Shown piece after piece: positions 1 to 11,278 of a stretch of DNA of 64,000 bases. The notes beneath the pieces are model-generated. The model was given only the letters and a program-made list of their open reading frames with translations. It did no database searches and was not told the DNA's origin. The translations under genes and the position numbers were made by a program. This DNA comes from Pseudomicrostroma phylloplanum (taxonomy: Eukaryota > Basidiomycota > Exobasidiomycetes > Microstromatales), in the NCBI GenBank assembly GCA_039545275.1, contig BCHS01000013.1:186001-250000 (forward strand), read 5' to 3'. Each line of letters opens with the position of its first letter. Position 1 is the stretch's first letter.

Positions 1-1275
1 TTCTGCTGGAGTAGGGAGCGCAGTGATCTCATTCGCCCCATTGCTAGTCGAGCTGACATCTTGGATCATGTTGCGTTTCCTCTGCTGTGCTTCTGCCAGG
101 CCAGGTTGTACTTCGACACGTGTAAGGTAGTCGTTTCGAACAATGAAGCGGATGACCTGAGCCACTGCGTTGACATGCTGTCCGATGTCTTGCTTCAGAA
201 GAGCATGCAACAGGTTCTTTGGCTCAAAGGGATTCTGGACTGGATTGCGAGGACGCGGACGCCGAGACGAAGGTAGGTGAGAACTGCTTTGCGGCTTCGA
301 GATCCCCAATGGCTGAGAGTGAGACTGTCGGCAAAGATCACCGTAGTTGCAGCGGCCCTGAAGGAAGTAACGACAGACGTTGCCTGCAGCAGGTGAGCTG
401 GCAAGATTCCCAGTTTCTTCCATCGACGGTGCGTCCGGGGCTACCTTCTTGATAGGCTCTTCCGACGGGGCATCTGAAGTGGACCCGTCCTCTGAATCGG
501 AGGCATCAGAGGAGTCAAGCTCGGACGAGGACTCATCCTCCTCCTCGCCGTCTGGACGCAAAGAGCTCTGTTCGGGGTCGCCTGTTCTTGCGACCTTTGG
601 TCGGGGTCCTTCGTGATCCGTGGCTACAATGTCCTTCGCTTGTTGCTCACTCGCACCAGCCTCTGGTTCTTGCCTCCGTTTGTTTTGCTGTGTAGACCGT
701 CTGCCCGACCAGCCTTCCTGTTCCTTCTGCTGTACCACCTTGTCGCTCGGCCACCTCTTCTTTCGCTCTGCAATCCATTGGTCCACAAGCTCAGGCGTCG
801 AGAGAGCTATGTTCAGCCCTGGAATGGTGTTTAGAGCTTTGGCCTCCTCTTCCTCGAGTCTACCACCATGATGTTGGCGCTTCGCCCTCCTCGCGGTTTC
901 TTTGCGCTCTTCCACGAGCAGCGGGTCTTTACGGTCCACTTCTTCCTTGCCTCCCGGAGGGTATACGAGATGCCTATCTGCCTTGTGCAGCATCAAGGCG
1001 AGGTCAGAGTTGGTCTGAAAGGTGCACGGAGTCACGGAGGAGGATGCTGTTTCGGGTGTGTAGCCGCAGACGAGTCGACCGCCTGGGACCATCCCATTGT
1101 CAGGTTGATGCAGGGAAGATCTCTCAGAGAAGGGTCTCCCACCCCGGTGAGAATGACCTCGCTGGCTGCCGCCATAGCCACCACGCCCGCTGGTGCCGTT
1201 TGCACGCCCATCGCTTGGGTTGTACGATGGGCCCACAGCAGGCCAGGCTCCGTGACGGTGAGGTGGGAGTGACAT
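1..1275 (-). CDS. NUFIP1-like snoRNP assembly factor with CCCH zinc finger (3' end outside window)
   Basis: The minus-strand frame is open from the left edge to beyond 1275. I chose the ATG at 1275 because a basic Gly-rich tail (residues about 25-55) follows it and upstream codons look non-coding; the frame stays open to about 1550, so an earlier start is possible. Around residues 160-180 lies the NUFIP1 signature (IPGLNIALSTPELVDQWI, then ERKKRWPS). An acidic Ser/Glu stretch follows, then a CCCH finger near residues 310-330 (C-x7-C-x5-C-x3-H, starting CRYFLQGRC). NUFIP1/Rsa1 proteins help assemble box C/D snoRNPs with the R2TP complex in the nucleus; that role is inferred from the family. 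The last visible codons (positions 1-3) are still coding. It is divergent from the gene starting at 1547 (271-bp shared promoter). Confidence 0.8.
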   Translation of the reverse strand, partial: MSLPPHRHGAWPAVGPSYNPSDGRANGTSGRGGYGGSQRGHSHRGGRPFSERSSLHQPDNGMVPGGRLVCGYTPETASSSVTPCTFQTNSDLALMLHKADRHLVYPPGGKEEVDRKDPLLVEERKETARRAKRQHHGGRLEEEEAKALNTIPGLNIALSTPELVDQWIAERKKRWPSDKVVQQKEQEGWSGRRSTQQNKRRQEPEAGASEQQAKDIVATDHEGPRPKVARTGDPEQSSLRPDGEEEDESSSELDSSDASDSEDGSTSDAPSEEPIKKVAPDAPSMEETGNLASSPAAGNVCRYFLQGRCNYGDLCRQSHSQPLGISKPQSSSHLPSSRRPRPRNPVQNPFEPKNLLHALLKQDIGQHVNAVAQVIRFIVRNDYLTRVEVQPGLAEAQQRKRNMIQDVSSTSNGANEITALPTPAE

Positions 1276-1546
1276 CTGTGTGGCTCTTGCGGTCAGCAAG
1301 ATACTCAGATGGCGTGAGGCGTACAGTACTGGGCACACACGGAAGGGGCAGAAATCTCCAGGCGGGGAGGAATTCCAACTCCACGCGCGGAAGTAGGAAC
1401 AGCCCTGATGCTCCCGCACCATCCTCGGCCCTCGGGAACACATCCATACTGCGATCCCAACGGCCTCGATATCCCACAGCGTACGACGCCCTGGAGGCAC
1501 CTTCCGCGGCTCTACACATACTCTACCAGGTGCTACTCCGGCACAC

Positions 1547-2260
1547 ATGGCCTCTAAAGAACCCTCGGGTCGTGGCGGGGGTCGCGGGCAGAGATCCAGC
1601 GGTACGAACAACTACGCAAGTACTGTTGCGACCCAATCGGATGTTGTGAAATACAGGGGAAAGTACAAGGAGCTCAAAGCAAAAGTCAAAGAGATTGAGA
1701 TGGTAAGTAGCAGATCTTTGATAGCTGCATGGATCACAGGGAAGAGAGAGTCGACTGCCCTGTACGACAGAAGGCATAGGGGTCTTGCATAGATCGCCGC
1801 GGGCTTCCTGGAGGGTAACAACGGCTCTTGAGGTCTATACTGACCCTTTTGCTTCGATCGTATTACAGGAGAACGATGCCATTCACTTGAAGACACTCAA
1901 CGTGAAGCGGACAATACAGAGGATGCGTCTAGAGAGAGCGTGAGTCTTCACAAGCCTGGAGATGTGTGTTGTACTTGCTGATCACCAACCCCTTGCCCAT
2001 TTCGACAACCCTCTAGCATACTGTATGAACGCCTCGAGGCCGCCCCGGAACCTGCGCAGCTGCCCTACCACGCAGTAAGCTCTGCACATGAGGAGGTGAC
2101 ACGGCCCCGGGACGAGCACCCGGGCGAGACAGAAAGAGGAGATGTTGTGATGGATGTGGACGACTCGAGCGAAGCGGTGTCGAGTGCCAATGCTCAGCCG
2201 GCGAAGGCTGGCAATGGCATCAAGGTGACGTTGCGAAGGACTGCACCCAATGGCTCGTAG
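1547..2260 (+). CDS. INO80 complex subunit F / TFPT-like protein
   Basis: Exons 1547-1702, 1869-1939 and 2017-2260 give 156 aa; donors are GTAAGT and GTGAGT, acceptors TACAG and TCTAG. A Gly/Arg-rich start is followed by a basic coiled coil (residues about 35-85: KYKELKAKVKEIEMENDAIH, then TIQRMRLERAILYERLE) that resembles the conserved segment of human TFPT (INO80F). The C-terminal half is acidic and low-complexity. TFPT-type proteins are small structural subunits of the INO80 nucleosome remodeller in the nucleus. Assignment rests on the coiled-coil pattern alone, so another small chromatin subunit is possible. The start codon is the first ATG after the divergent promoter shared with the NUFIP1-like gene. 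Confidence 0.65.
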
Positions 2261-2952
2261 ATGCCTATTCTTTGTTGTCGTCTCCCGTCACACATGGTTT
2301 CATTGTCACCCTTTCCATCAGCTGTGATGACCCAGCATACAGCTTCGAGCCGATTGGTAAAGACATGCTGATGGCTTTGTTGACGGTGCGTCGCCATCTC
2401 AACACTAGTAAGAAAGGAGAGACGGATCCTGCCATGCGTGCTAGCCGCGCTCGAAGCTCACTTGGTCCCACTCCGCGGATTGCCCTCTCCACCCCATCTC
2501 CTTGACTCTGAGGTGGTAGAACAATGACGACTCTTACGTATCTCAGGTCGAGCTGTTGTGACGAAGCGCCTTGCGCTATGAGCCTGACTGCTGAAGTGGA
2601 CGTCTTGCCTCAGTAGGTGTGGCTGTGTTGCCGCTTGACAGCCGTCGGAAGTGAGTGTCCGGTCGTGGCGGCCGTGCCTCCGACTCCACAACGCGACGAG
2701 CCTGTGCGGGATTTTTGGTTTCTGACCAGGGGACGTCCCGTCCTGCCAACATACCACTACGCACCTCTCCATTATACCGGCCTCGATCACTGGGCTCAAG
2801 CGCTCTCCGCTCCTTCATACCCCTCAGCGTGCGGTGTTGAGGCTCCAGGATCTCTTCCGAGTACTGTGTCTGCAGGACTGTTCGAATCGTTGCGGCTCAG
2901 TCACCGTTAGCTCCTCCAGCACCCCTCTCTCGTGCTCCGGACACTTGGGCTC
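2261..2952. other. Intergenic, 692 bp
   Basis: This stretch lies between the INO80F-like stop and the dolichol kinase ATG, both on the plus strand. Short open frames on both strands (for example 2458-2799 minus) lack any recognisable motif and are not conserved-looking. It should hold the 3' UTR of the first gene and the promoter of the second. Confidence 0.6.
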
Positions 2953-5900
2953 ATGGCGACCGAGAGAAGCTGGACTGGAGATCCGTTGGGGTCTTCTCTT
3001 CTCGATCGGCCGTCCTACGTTGCCACGTTTGAGGCAAGTCAGCCCAGACAGCATCGTACAACAGCCTCCCTGCCTGTGGGCGCTGGCGCTGCCCCTCCGA
3101 GGTCACAGGAAGGTGTCGTGCCTTCGCCCTCTTCAGCCCAGCAGACCCATACCAAACGCAGAGTGCGAGAGCACCACAGGCCTATGGAAGGCTCTGTCAA
3201 GCTCAGGACCAGCGCCCGATCTCATTTGCTGAAAGGAAGAGGGGCGGACCCAGCCGCTTCAAGTCTGACCTCCTCTCCGTCTCCGAGCGACGACATGACT
3301 TCAGCGGTCAAGAGACCTCGTCTCTCGCCCACGGAGTCAACGGAACAGACTGCTTATACCAGTGCATATGCGGCAGATCCTTCGAGTGCAGATGGTTCCA
3401 GACAACGGGGAGCTCCGGAGTCCTCAGAAGACGACAGCAGCTCCGAGTCCGAAGCCTTCCAGTGGGACAAGAAGGCCGTCAGGCACGGCAGTCTTCCCCC
3501 AATTCAGATCATGAAGTCACTTGCAGTTCCTTCGCCTCGGTCATGGCATTCTTCGACATCGAGAGAGCCCTCTCCTCTCGGGCGCAAAAGCGCGGCATCT
3601 CCGTCTCGTGGCAACGTTGATGCCGGAGAATCTGTCCCACGACACCGCCGCCCCTCCCCTTCCAGGCCGCCTCGACAGGGCGATGACGGCCTAAGTGCAG
3701 GTAGATCGCCCAATCGTCAGAACAGTAATCTTCCAGAATCTGATGACGCAAGAATGACGGCGCGATCCACAGCTCAGATGAATGGCAGGGTACTGCCGAA
3801 GCCACCTACGTCCACTGCTAGCTCTGGCAAAGGCTTCAATGCGCGTACTGAGGTGCTTGTCATGGTAGTCACAGCCCTGTGGGCTTGTTGGCAGCTAGCT
3901 CATCGGCCAGAGTCTATCGCACGCGTCAAAGCAGGGGGTGAGTTATGCCTCTCTACAGACGGATCATAATACCATGAGCTGACGTCTCCAAACGCACATC
4001 ATTACAGAGCTGGGCGTGGTGATCGCTCTCAGTACAGTGTACACGATACTCGCTAGAGGGGCTAGCTTCATATCGTCCACAGATGGTCGCAGCTTCCGGG
4101 CCAGCGCCGACGACGGGGCAATGTGTGGTCTCCTCTTGGGCCCTCTCTTGGCTACAACTATGCTCATATCGGCCTTGGAAGAGGACAGCAGTACGAATGA
4201 ATCATGGTCATATCTACCGAATGGCCCTGCCCTTGCCAGCCCGCCGTGGGTCATCGAAAGTCCTGTGCCAATTTTACAGGGTCAAGCACTATCTTCAGCA
4301 GCATCTTCGATGTCTGCGCTTTCGCTGTCGAGGTGTACCCTGCTAAGCTTACAGACCATGATCAGCATGATCTTTCTTTCCCATCTCTGTGCCACTCGAT
4401 GGGCGCGCCGTTGGCCCTCGAAAAGTGCGCAGAGCAACTGGAAACGGCTGCGCGCCTATTCAGGGGTCTCACTGTTCATCATAGGGTTACTATGGATCCT
4501 GAGAGAAGTCTTTGGTCACTTTGGCGTACCCCTCTGGACCGGTGAGAGTCAGCTTCTAGATCACTCCCTGTGCAGCAGCTCGACTGACTCTTTCCTCCTC
4601 CATGTCAGGTCTCGCGCGGTGGGAGATGATCAGTGCGTCCATGCTGTTTCAGGCCAGTATGTACGCCATTTCTCGTCTGGGGCGGCGAAGCTTTACTCTT
4701 GGGGAATTGGGCATTGTCGCAGCCCTCGGCGTGACGTTGATGATCGAAGCCATGAATCTTACTCTTGCGAAGGTGAGCAATAGCCAAGGTGACAGCGGCG
4801 ACCTCAGATGCAGGTCTCAGCTGAAAGATGTTCATGTCTCATACAGCTATTACCGCATGCGACGCCTTACGTCAAAACCTTTAGACGTGCCACACCTCTG
4901 CTGATATTTCAGCTGGCTCTGATAGTCGGGACGTTCTTCGTGGGATTTCTTCTTTCCCCGTTGCTCTACCTCTCTCGTCACTTGGCACAAAAACCCCTAC
5001 ACCGCCTGCGATGGCCGCACAAGCGAGATCTGCACCGCCGTCTGCTCGCTGGCTTCTTCTACTTCTTTGCAGCAGTGTTTGTAGGGGGTGCTCTCGGTCT
5101 GTGGGTGCGCTGGCTGCTTGGTAAGCGAGATCCCTGGCTCTGGACCGCACGCTTCGTGGTTCTCGGCAAGCACTGGTGGACACGCCCTGTTCTGATTACC
5201 TACTGGTTATCATGCATCACTGGGAGCATCGCGGGCTGGCAGGCTGTAGTCAGCCGCGCCAAGAAGTTCAGAACAGCTTCTTCGGCCATGGGCAAGTTCG
5301 GCAGCCAACAGCAGATGAGTGTACCTCAGAGTTCAGCGAACTCGCCTATGCCAGCTGTACCTCACTCAGCGGCTCGTGACGTAGCGCTGACCAAGAGCAA
5401 GAAGACAACACATCTCAGCCTTAACGCACGAAGAAAGTTTTTCCACGCTCTGGCCGTGATCATGTATGTTCCTGCCATAGCCATAGATGTGAGTAGACGC
5501 AGTCATGTGCCTGCTGGCAACTGCCGGTCAACTCTCACCTCGCGCTTAAAACCTACTCTCACAGCCGGCTTTTACCCATCTGGCCTTCTCGTTGGCTTTT
5601 TCAGTCTTCACCTTTGCCGAGTACATTCGCTACTATGCGTTGTATCCATTTGGAGCCTCTTTCCACATCTTCATGTCAGAGTTCACTGACCATAAGGATT
5701 CTGGGCCCGTGATTCTGAGCCACTTCTATCTGCTTACCGGCTGCTGTGGAGGACTGTGGCTAGAAGCTCATAAACAGATCATGCACCAGACCGGGGTCCT
5801 TGTTCTCGGTATCGGAGATGCCCTGGCCTCCATTGTAGGAAGGCGATACGGTAGACTACACTGGCCAGCAAGCTCCAAGACGATTGAAGGCTCGGCTGCA

Positions 5901-6151
5901 TTCCTCTTCAGTGTCGTCTTCAGCGCCTGGATACTCAGGGTCATTGGTTGGTGCGAAGACTTTAGCGTGAGTACGTTGGCCAGCTTACTCGAGAGGTAAC
6001 ATTGCTGACGCTGCCCCTCCGTGCTTTGCAGCTGCTACGCTACACCGGGGTCGTGTCCATCCTGTGCCTCATCGAAGGTGTCAGTGAACAGAACGACAAC
6101 CTCATCCTACCCATCTTTGGCTTCATCTACCTGTCTCTCGCCCATGTCTGA
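2953..6151 (+). CDS. SEC59: Dolichol kinase (Sec59 family)
   Basis: Six exons: 2953-3937, 4008-4541, 4609-4772, 4847-5488, 5565-5966 and 6032-6151 (948 aa). The family enzyme phosphorylates dolichol with CTP in the ER membrane, supplying dolichyl phosphate for N-glycosylation, GPI anchors and O-mannosylation. The catalytic C-terminus is clear: RKFFH at the start of the core, EFTDHKDSGPVILSHFYLL, the CTP-binding stretch near residues 857-885 (GIGDALASIVG, then KTIEGS) and QNDNLILPIFGF near the end. Multiple hydrophobic segments run from about residue 295 onward. The first 290 or so residues are Ser/Pro-rich, disordered and highly charged, making the protein much longer than yeast Sec59 (about 520 aa). 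The start is the first in-frame ATG; a longer start is not excluded. Confidence 0.93.
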
Positions 6152-9100
6152 TACTAAACGTAATCCTTGGAATCCTCTTTGTGTCGCTACACTACCTCAT
6201 TCGCACCATCATATGGGCACTATTGGAATGCATATTGACAACTTTGAACATCGGTGAAGAGCTTCTTCAATGTGAATTTGGCGCCTAGCGTGAAAACATG
6301 TCCGATGCGAGGCGGTGCTGGCGACGCCGAACAGGCGGAGGGAGGGAGCCGGCCGAGGTAGGAGCAAGCCCAGGACGCAAAGACTCAGTGCCATCAACGC
6401 GAAGGCGCTCGTCCTCAGCTTACTACCTGCACCAGTCGTTGCTCCGTTCCTGACGAGTCTTGTTGACTAGTCCATTGATGGCGGTAGTGACTTGAACATT
6501 TCCACACAGTGACTGGGAGGGTCGCTCTGACCTGCGCGCTGTTCAAGTGGGGTCACGCAGCTCAGTGCATCTGACAAAAGTAGACATAAGACCTGACAAG
6601 GCCGGCATCAGACTTAGAAGTCGTAGGCGGGGCGTAGAAAGCGTCGAGAGCGTTGAACTGGAGGGTCAAGCTTGACATCAGTGCGAGCATTGTCATTTCA
6701 CCGGAATAACTGAGTCTTAAAGACAGACATAGCCTGTTGTTTGCTCAGTCCGTCTGACGAGCGTGAACACCAACAAAGCTGATCTATGGGGCTTTGCAAA
6801 GGCCACGCTCGCCGGGGACCAAGAAGGCCTTTGCTTCACTTGTTGATGATGTGTACACTTTGTCGCTTCTTGTCAAATCAAAGAAAGCGTGTACGACATC
6901 ATGACAGAGGCTCATGAGCTCGACGCTGACTGTCCCACTTGTTGACGTCCCTTTACACCAATCAGAGAGCTTGAACGAGGCATTGAGACATCTCAGAAAG
7001 TCTAATAGCAGGTGTTCGTTGGGTTTCCACCAGGATCCGGGTTCCGCGAGCACACGGCGAACATCGGCTCCGCGCCGGCGTAGCTTCCACCAGCATGTTG
7101 ACACTCTATTGAGACATGCATCCCGCAGGGGCTCGGAGCCTGCAGCGGGAGTATCAATAGCGCAGTAGTCTACTCTTGGAACGCTGTCCTTGTCAAGCAC
7201 GGCGGCTCCGACGCATAAAACGGTCTGATGGGACATAATCGGCTCGCAAGTGGACAGAACGATACTGTCGTCAGGGCCAGTAGGGGCGTTGTGGAGGTTT
7301 CACGCAGAGTCAGCATGTTGAGGCGCACGCCGAGAAGAGCAGGAAGTGCACCACAGCTCAGACTGGTTTGCAAAGTCAGACACCGAGGTGAGCTTATCAA
7401 AATCGTCGTTGGCAGGCACAGGCACGGATCAGAGTCGGGCCGGACGAAAGTCAGGCTTTCGGATGCCCAGAGGATGCGAGCGTACGGATGACCAGATGGG
7501 GAAGGCCGGCAGAACGCTGTCGCCACGACAGAACACATGAAAGTCTCGAAAGATGCAGCTGGAGAAGTCAGGGGAGAACGATGGGGAGTAGCATACCATG
7601 TGACTCGGGCCAGCCATATGCACATAGGCACAACCGGCGCGTCGTACTGCTACAACGCTGACACGGTATCACCTACCGTATGTTTCCCCGATCGATCTTC
7701 GCTGCCACTCTTCGGACACCATTACAGCTATTCGTTAGCGATGCAAGACGCGAGACGCAGACTGGTGCTCTATCGTTGCGTCCACCGGCCGTACAGTGCC
7801 GCTGCACGATCGCCTGGCTCATTCGAGCGAGCCGACCAGTCTTTGGTACAGCAGGGACAGCCGATACAGGATATAGACTGCCGGGACATCTGGATCGAGC
7901 CACGCCTTCCGAATGGATCGCACGATACTGTATAGGACTGCAGACTCAAGGGCATCAGGTCTTTGTATGGTGTGGCAATCTGCTAGATGGGAGAGCCGCT
8001 CTTCCGCACTGAACGAAATTATTTAGTTGCGAGAACTTGCTCAGCGTATTGCTGAAGGCCAACCCCCTGCCCTGCGCAAGGGGGAGGAGAGCCTAGGGAC
8101 AGAACTGGCGCTCACAACGCAGTACAGTACGCCATCAGCAGGACGTCCGCGGCACAGCGCACACGATCGCCAGCACAACAGCCCTGAACTAGCCTTTCGT
8201 ATCATCTCTGTTCCTGACCGAACAATTTGTGTGCGTCTCTTCCCTCAACACTGTCTCAAGCCCAGACATGACTTCGAGGCGGGAGAACTACTCACCGTAC
8301 AGTGAATTTCGCAGTCCTCGCAGTCAAGTTTTCCAGTATACTGTATGTGGGAGGCAGGCCGCAAAGCTGCACTCTGAACGCCAATCCAGTGCTACAGTCC
8401 AGTGTGATGTGTTCACTGTGATCTGATGACTATTGCATTTGTTGTGGCGGACTGTAGCCACCGCGTAACGCGACTATGATACATTACATGAAACTGTAGC
8501 GACATGAAGACATCGTTCGGCTCTGCTCGTGTCACTGTACAAGCAGCATTGCAGCTCTGCACTTTGCTCAAATCACTTGGAATAACAAGAACTACCCTAC
8601 ATCTCTTCAATGATGCTGAAATTAGGTCAGCTGCGAGAGCAGTGAGACTATACGTCAACATTTAAGTACCGCGTCTACTTCTAGGCACCTGCAGCAAATC
8701 CTGACTGACTTCAGACGTTGATTGGAGGTGGGATGCGTTCGGCATTGCAGTCACAGTGGTACTGCACCCTTTCTGCCACTCAACTTTAGCGTGCTGCAGC
8801 TAATTTTGACCGATTGGGAGCCATCTCGGCAGACTGCCAGTATGGTTCTGCCGCATGCGAGGTGTATGTCGCTACTTTTCATGAAGTTTGACACGAGTCT
8901 GGCGCTGGATTGATACCGTACTGTAGTGTGATGCTTCTTTCGTCATTGTACAGTAGACTGGACTAGCCAGCTGTAGTCAGATTTAGCCGGGTGGAATAGA
9001 ACTCGGTAGACAGAAGAATGTTTTGGCAGCCTGCAGGACTTTGACCAAATATTGCCGTACAGTACTGTAACGCCTCGCCTCGGCCAAGGTGCGGCTTGAT

Positions 9101-10712
9101 CTACAGGTCAGATGGCCAAAGGGCGGGCTAGGCTGCTGAAACGTCACATCAGCGTGCCAATTTGAGCAGTACTGTAGCTGGCTGGATTTGAGTGACGCAA
9201 GGGTCATTTGCAACAAGTGCGTATGTCTGCACAGCAAAGGGACGAGATTGCATATCACGGTCGCATGACCTCACCATGACCTGGTGTGATCTCAGGTCGC
9301 CGGACGCAAGGCAGGCTCGTCAGACTGACACTCAAGCTACCAAATCACTGTACAACCAGCATCATCAGGCTGAAATCGCACGAGAAAAGACATAATTCGT
9401 TGAAAAGCAACCCAAAGTCTGATACAATTGGCTGCCAGACACTGCTTTCATGCCTAGCTTTGTCCAGACTGTGGTTTGTTTCCAGGTGCAGCTGGCTAAC
9501 ACGCGAGGCTTCACTGAACTTATTTGGCCCACATCGAGTGACAAAAGGCGTACTTTTGGAGCAATGTAGAGTTATATTTCGCTTTGCGAATGGCAGAGTA
9601 ATTTCTGCGGAATGACCGTGATGCAAGAGCATTAACGAGTAATTTGTGCAGCCGATCGCGCAAGGATTTCATGCAATACGTAGTTTGGCACGCCAAATGA
9701 GCAAAATTGCAGCATGCTAGACTTTGGGCACAGTGGCTAGTTTGACGCGCATTTGGTTTGAACTGAGTGACAAAAGGAGTACATCAGTAAAAGGAACTTG
9801 TTTGTTGTCAGCTTGCGCAATTTGAGTGCAATGCCGGGCGTTGTACTGCATTATGCTCGTGCAATTGCGTACGGATACCGCACAACGTGCCTTTGGCATT
9901 GAGCAACGTTGCAACCGTTTGCACCCATTCTGTCGGCACCACACTTTGCTCACGCTTTCATCGTCGTCAGTCTATGTCTGATGATCGCACTTGTCTATAT
10001 CGCTTGTTTTCAGCTACCAGTAATGTGTTTTGTGCTGAAGTCTTGGATGTCCAGGCGTCTACGCTGCTCTGCGCCCGCCCACCCGAGACTTTCGTCATGA
10101 TCAAGCTCGCTGCTGCTTGCCGAGGTTGTTGAGCATGTTTATGAGGGCAATTGCGAGCGCCTCGTCCGTCCCAAGACTGTACCATTTATTGTGCATCTAC
10201 ACTCCAGTACTTACAGTACAGTAGGTTACTTCTACAAACTCTTCGCAGCGGCCGCTCGGGTTTGCAGACCCTGATCTTGAGCCATCTGCAACTCACCTGA
10301 GCTGGGCAGCAAAGGGATATTAACTCCCTCAGGTCCCTCAGAAGCATTTGGGGCTCTAGCTTGAAATGACCACTGTCAGATGGGGCGATGTTTACAAAGT
10401 TACGCAATTGCATCGCTGCTTTTACTCAATGCGCCGCAACATCACGCATTTGCGCAATGATCATAAAGTTGTTTGCAAAGACTATTTGTCAACAGAGCCA
10501 GATACTGTAACGCAACTGGATGCGACGCGGAGTACAATACGGCACAGTACAATTGACAAACACACTCCCGCAGTGCTCTGCAAACCCTACATATCCTTGA
10601 GCTTTCCGCATGTTCTTGACAACTTCACACCATTTATCACTCGATCCTAGCCAGGTGCCGCAAGTTCTAGCCAGGCCAAGATGATTTTGGCAGCATGCAG
10701 CAGCATCAGAAT
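6152..10712. other. Gene-free island (left part), palindrome-rich
   Basis: There is no credible gene in 4.56 kb. Open frames are short, overlap on both strands and show no family motifs. From about 7.9 kb the DNA is visibly AT-richer and carries many exact TACTGTA/TACAGTA heptamers (7926, 8123, 8339, 8919, 8949, 9058, 9063, 9170, 10212, 10217, 10503), including the perfect 12-bp palindrome TACAGTACTGTA at 9058-9069. Related copies of GAGTGACAAAAGG occur at about 9537 and 9765, with a degenerate relative near 9190. The block continues after the retrotransposon (16679-17478). It could be decayed mobile DNA, a heterochromatin block or a small regional centromere. Confidence 0.6.
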
Positions 10713-10717
10713 GAAAT

Positions 10718-11214
10718 TGTGACACTGCTGTCCGAGCCAGTGTCTTATCACTATACTTGATGTACTACTAGGTCTTGGTTCAAAAGGAAGGGAAGATGTT
10801 GTGAAGAGAAAGAGGTGGTAGGTTGATTGTAGAAAGGAAGGGGGAAGAGGAAGGAGGCCAAAAGGGGCTCCTTATATATNTGACAGGGGGGTCCTTATCT
10901 GCAGGGCAAGGTGGCTCAGCGACAGCACTCCGTGTTGTAGTCCCCCAGCCAGGAAGGGTCATGACTCATCCGTGAGCCCGACATCCGTGAGCCCGTGCAG
11001 ACAACTCATCCGTGAGCCCGACCTCCGTGAGCCCGTGCAGACAACTCATCCGTGAGCCCGACCTCCGTGAGCCCGTGCAGACAACTCATCCGTGAGCCCG
11101 TGCAGATATGCACGGGTGCACGTAGATGACTTCTGTCCGTGTTGCTGACTGCAGTTCTGAGAGATAGCACTGGGAAAAGGTGGAGTGGTAGCAGGGCAGA
11201 GCAGCCGTGTTACA
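10718..11214 (-). repeat. 3' LTR of the chromovirus (497 bp)
   Basis: It has TG...CA ends and nearly matches the 432-bp LTR at 16242-16673. The 65-bp length difference is entirely explained by extra copies of an internal tandem repeat. One undetermined base (n) lies at 10880. Confidence 0.96.
10967..11105. repeat. Tandem repeat inside 3' LTR
   Basis: The repeat is built from a 14-15 bp core (CATCCGTGAGCCCG and the variant ACCTCCGTGAGCCCG), grouped into three 40-bp blocks ending TGCAGACAACT, plus a final partial block. The other LTR has one 55-bp block plus the partial block (16491-16564). Confidence 0.95.
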
Positions 11215-11225
11215 CCTCCCCCTGC
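11215..11225 (-). other. Polypurine tract
   Basis: On the element strand this reads GCAGGGGGAGG and abuts the 3' LTR directly, the expected site and composition for priming plus-strand DNA synthesis. Confidence 0.8.
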
Positions 11226-11278
11226 TTTGAAAAAGATCTTGTCCTCAAGATCAGTTGATGTTGTGTGCTCAAGGAGCA

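Noticed and set aside
2458..2818. Two overlapping minus-strand ORFs of 80-113 codons
   Set aside because: No motif, no plausible partner exons, and composition like neighbouring non-coding DNA.
2876..2900. GTTCGAATC resembling a tRNA B box
   Set aside because: No matching A box, acceptor stem or anticodon arm could be built around it.
6784..7631. Minus-strand frames (150 and 153 codons) with a start like VLCVGAAVLD and, in another frame, GGNPTNT, recalling pfkB sugar kinases
   Set aside because: The two motifs are in different frames with stops between, spacing does not fit the family and no splice model joins them. Probably chance, at best an old relic.
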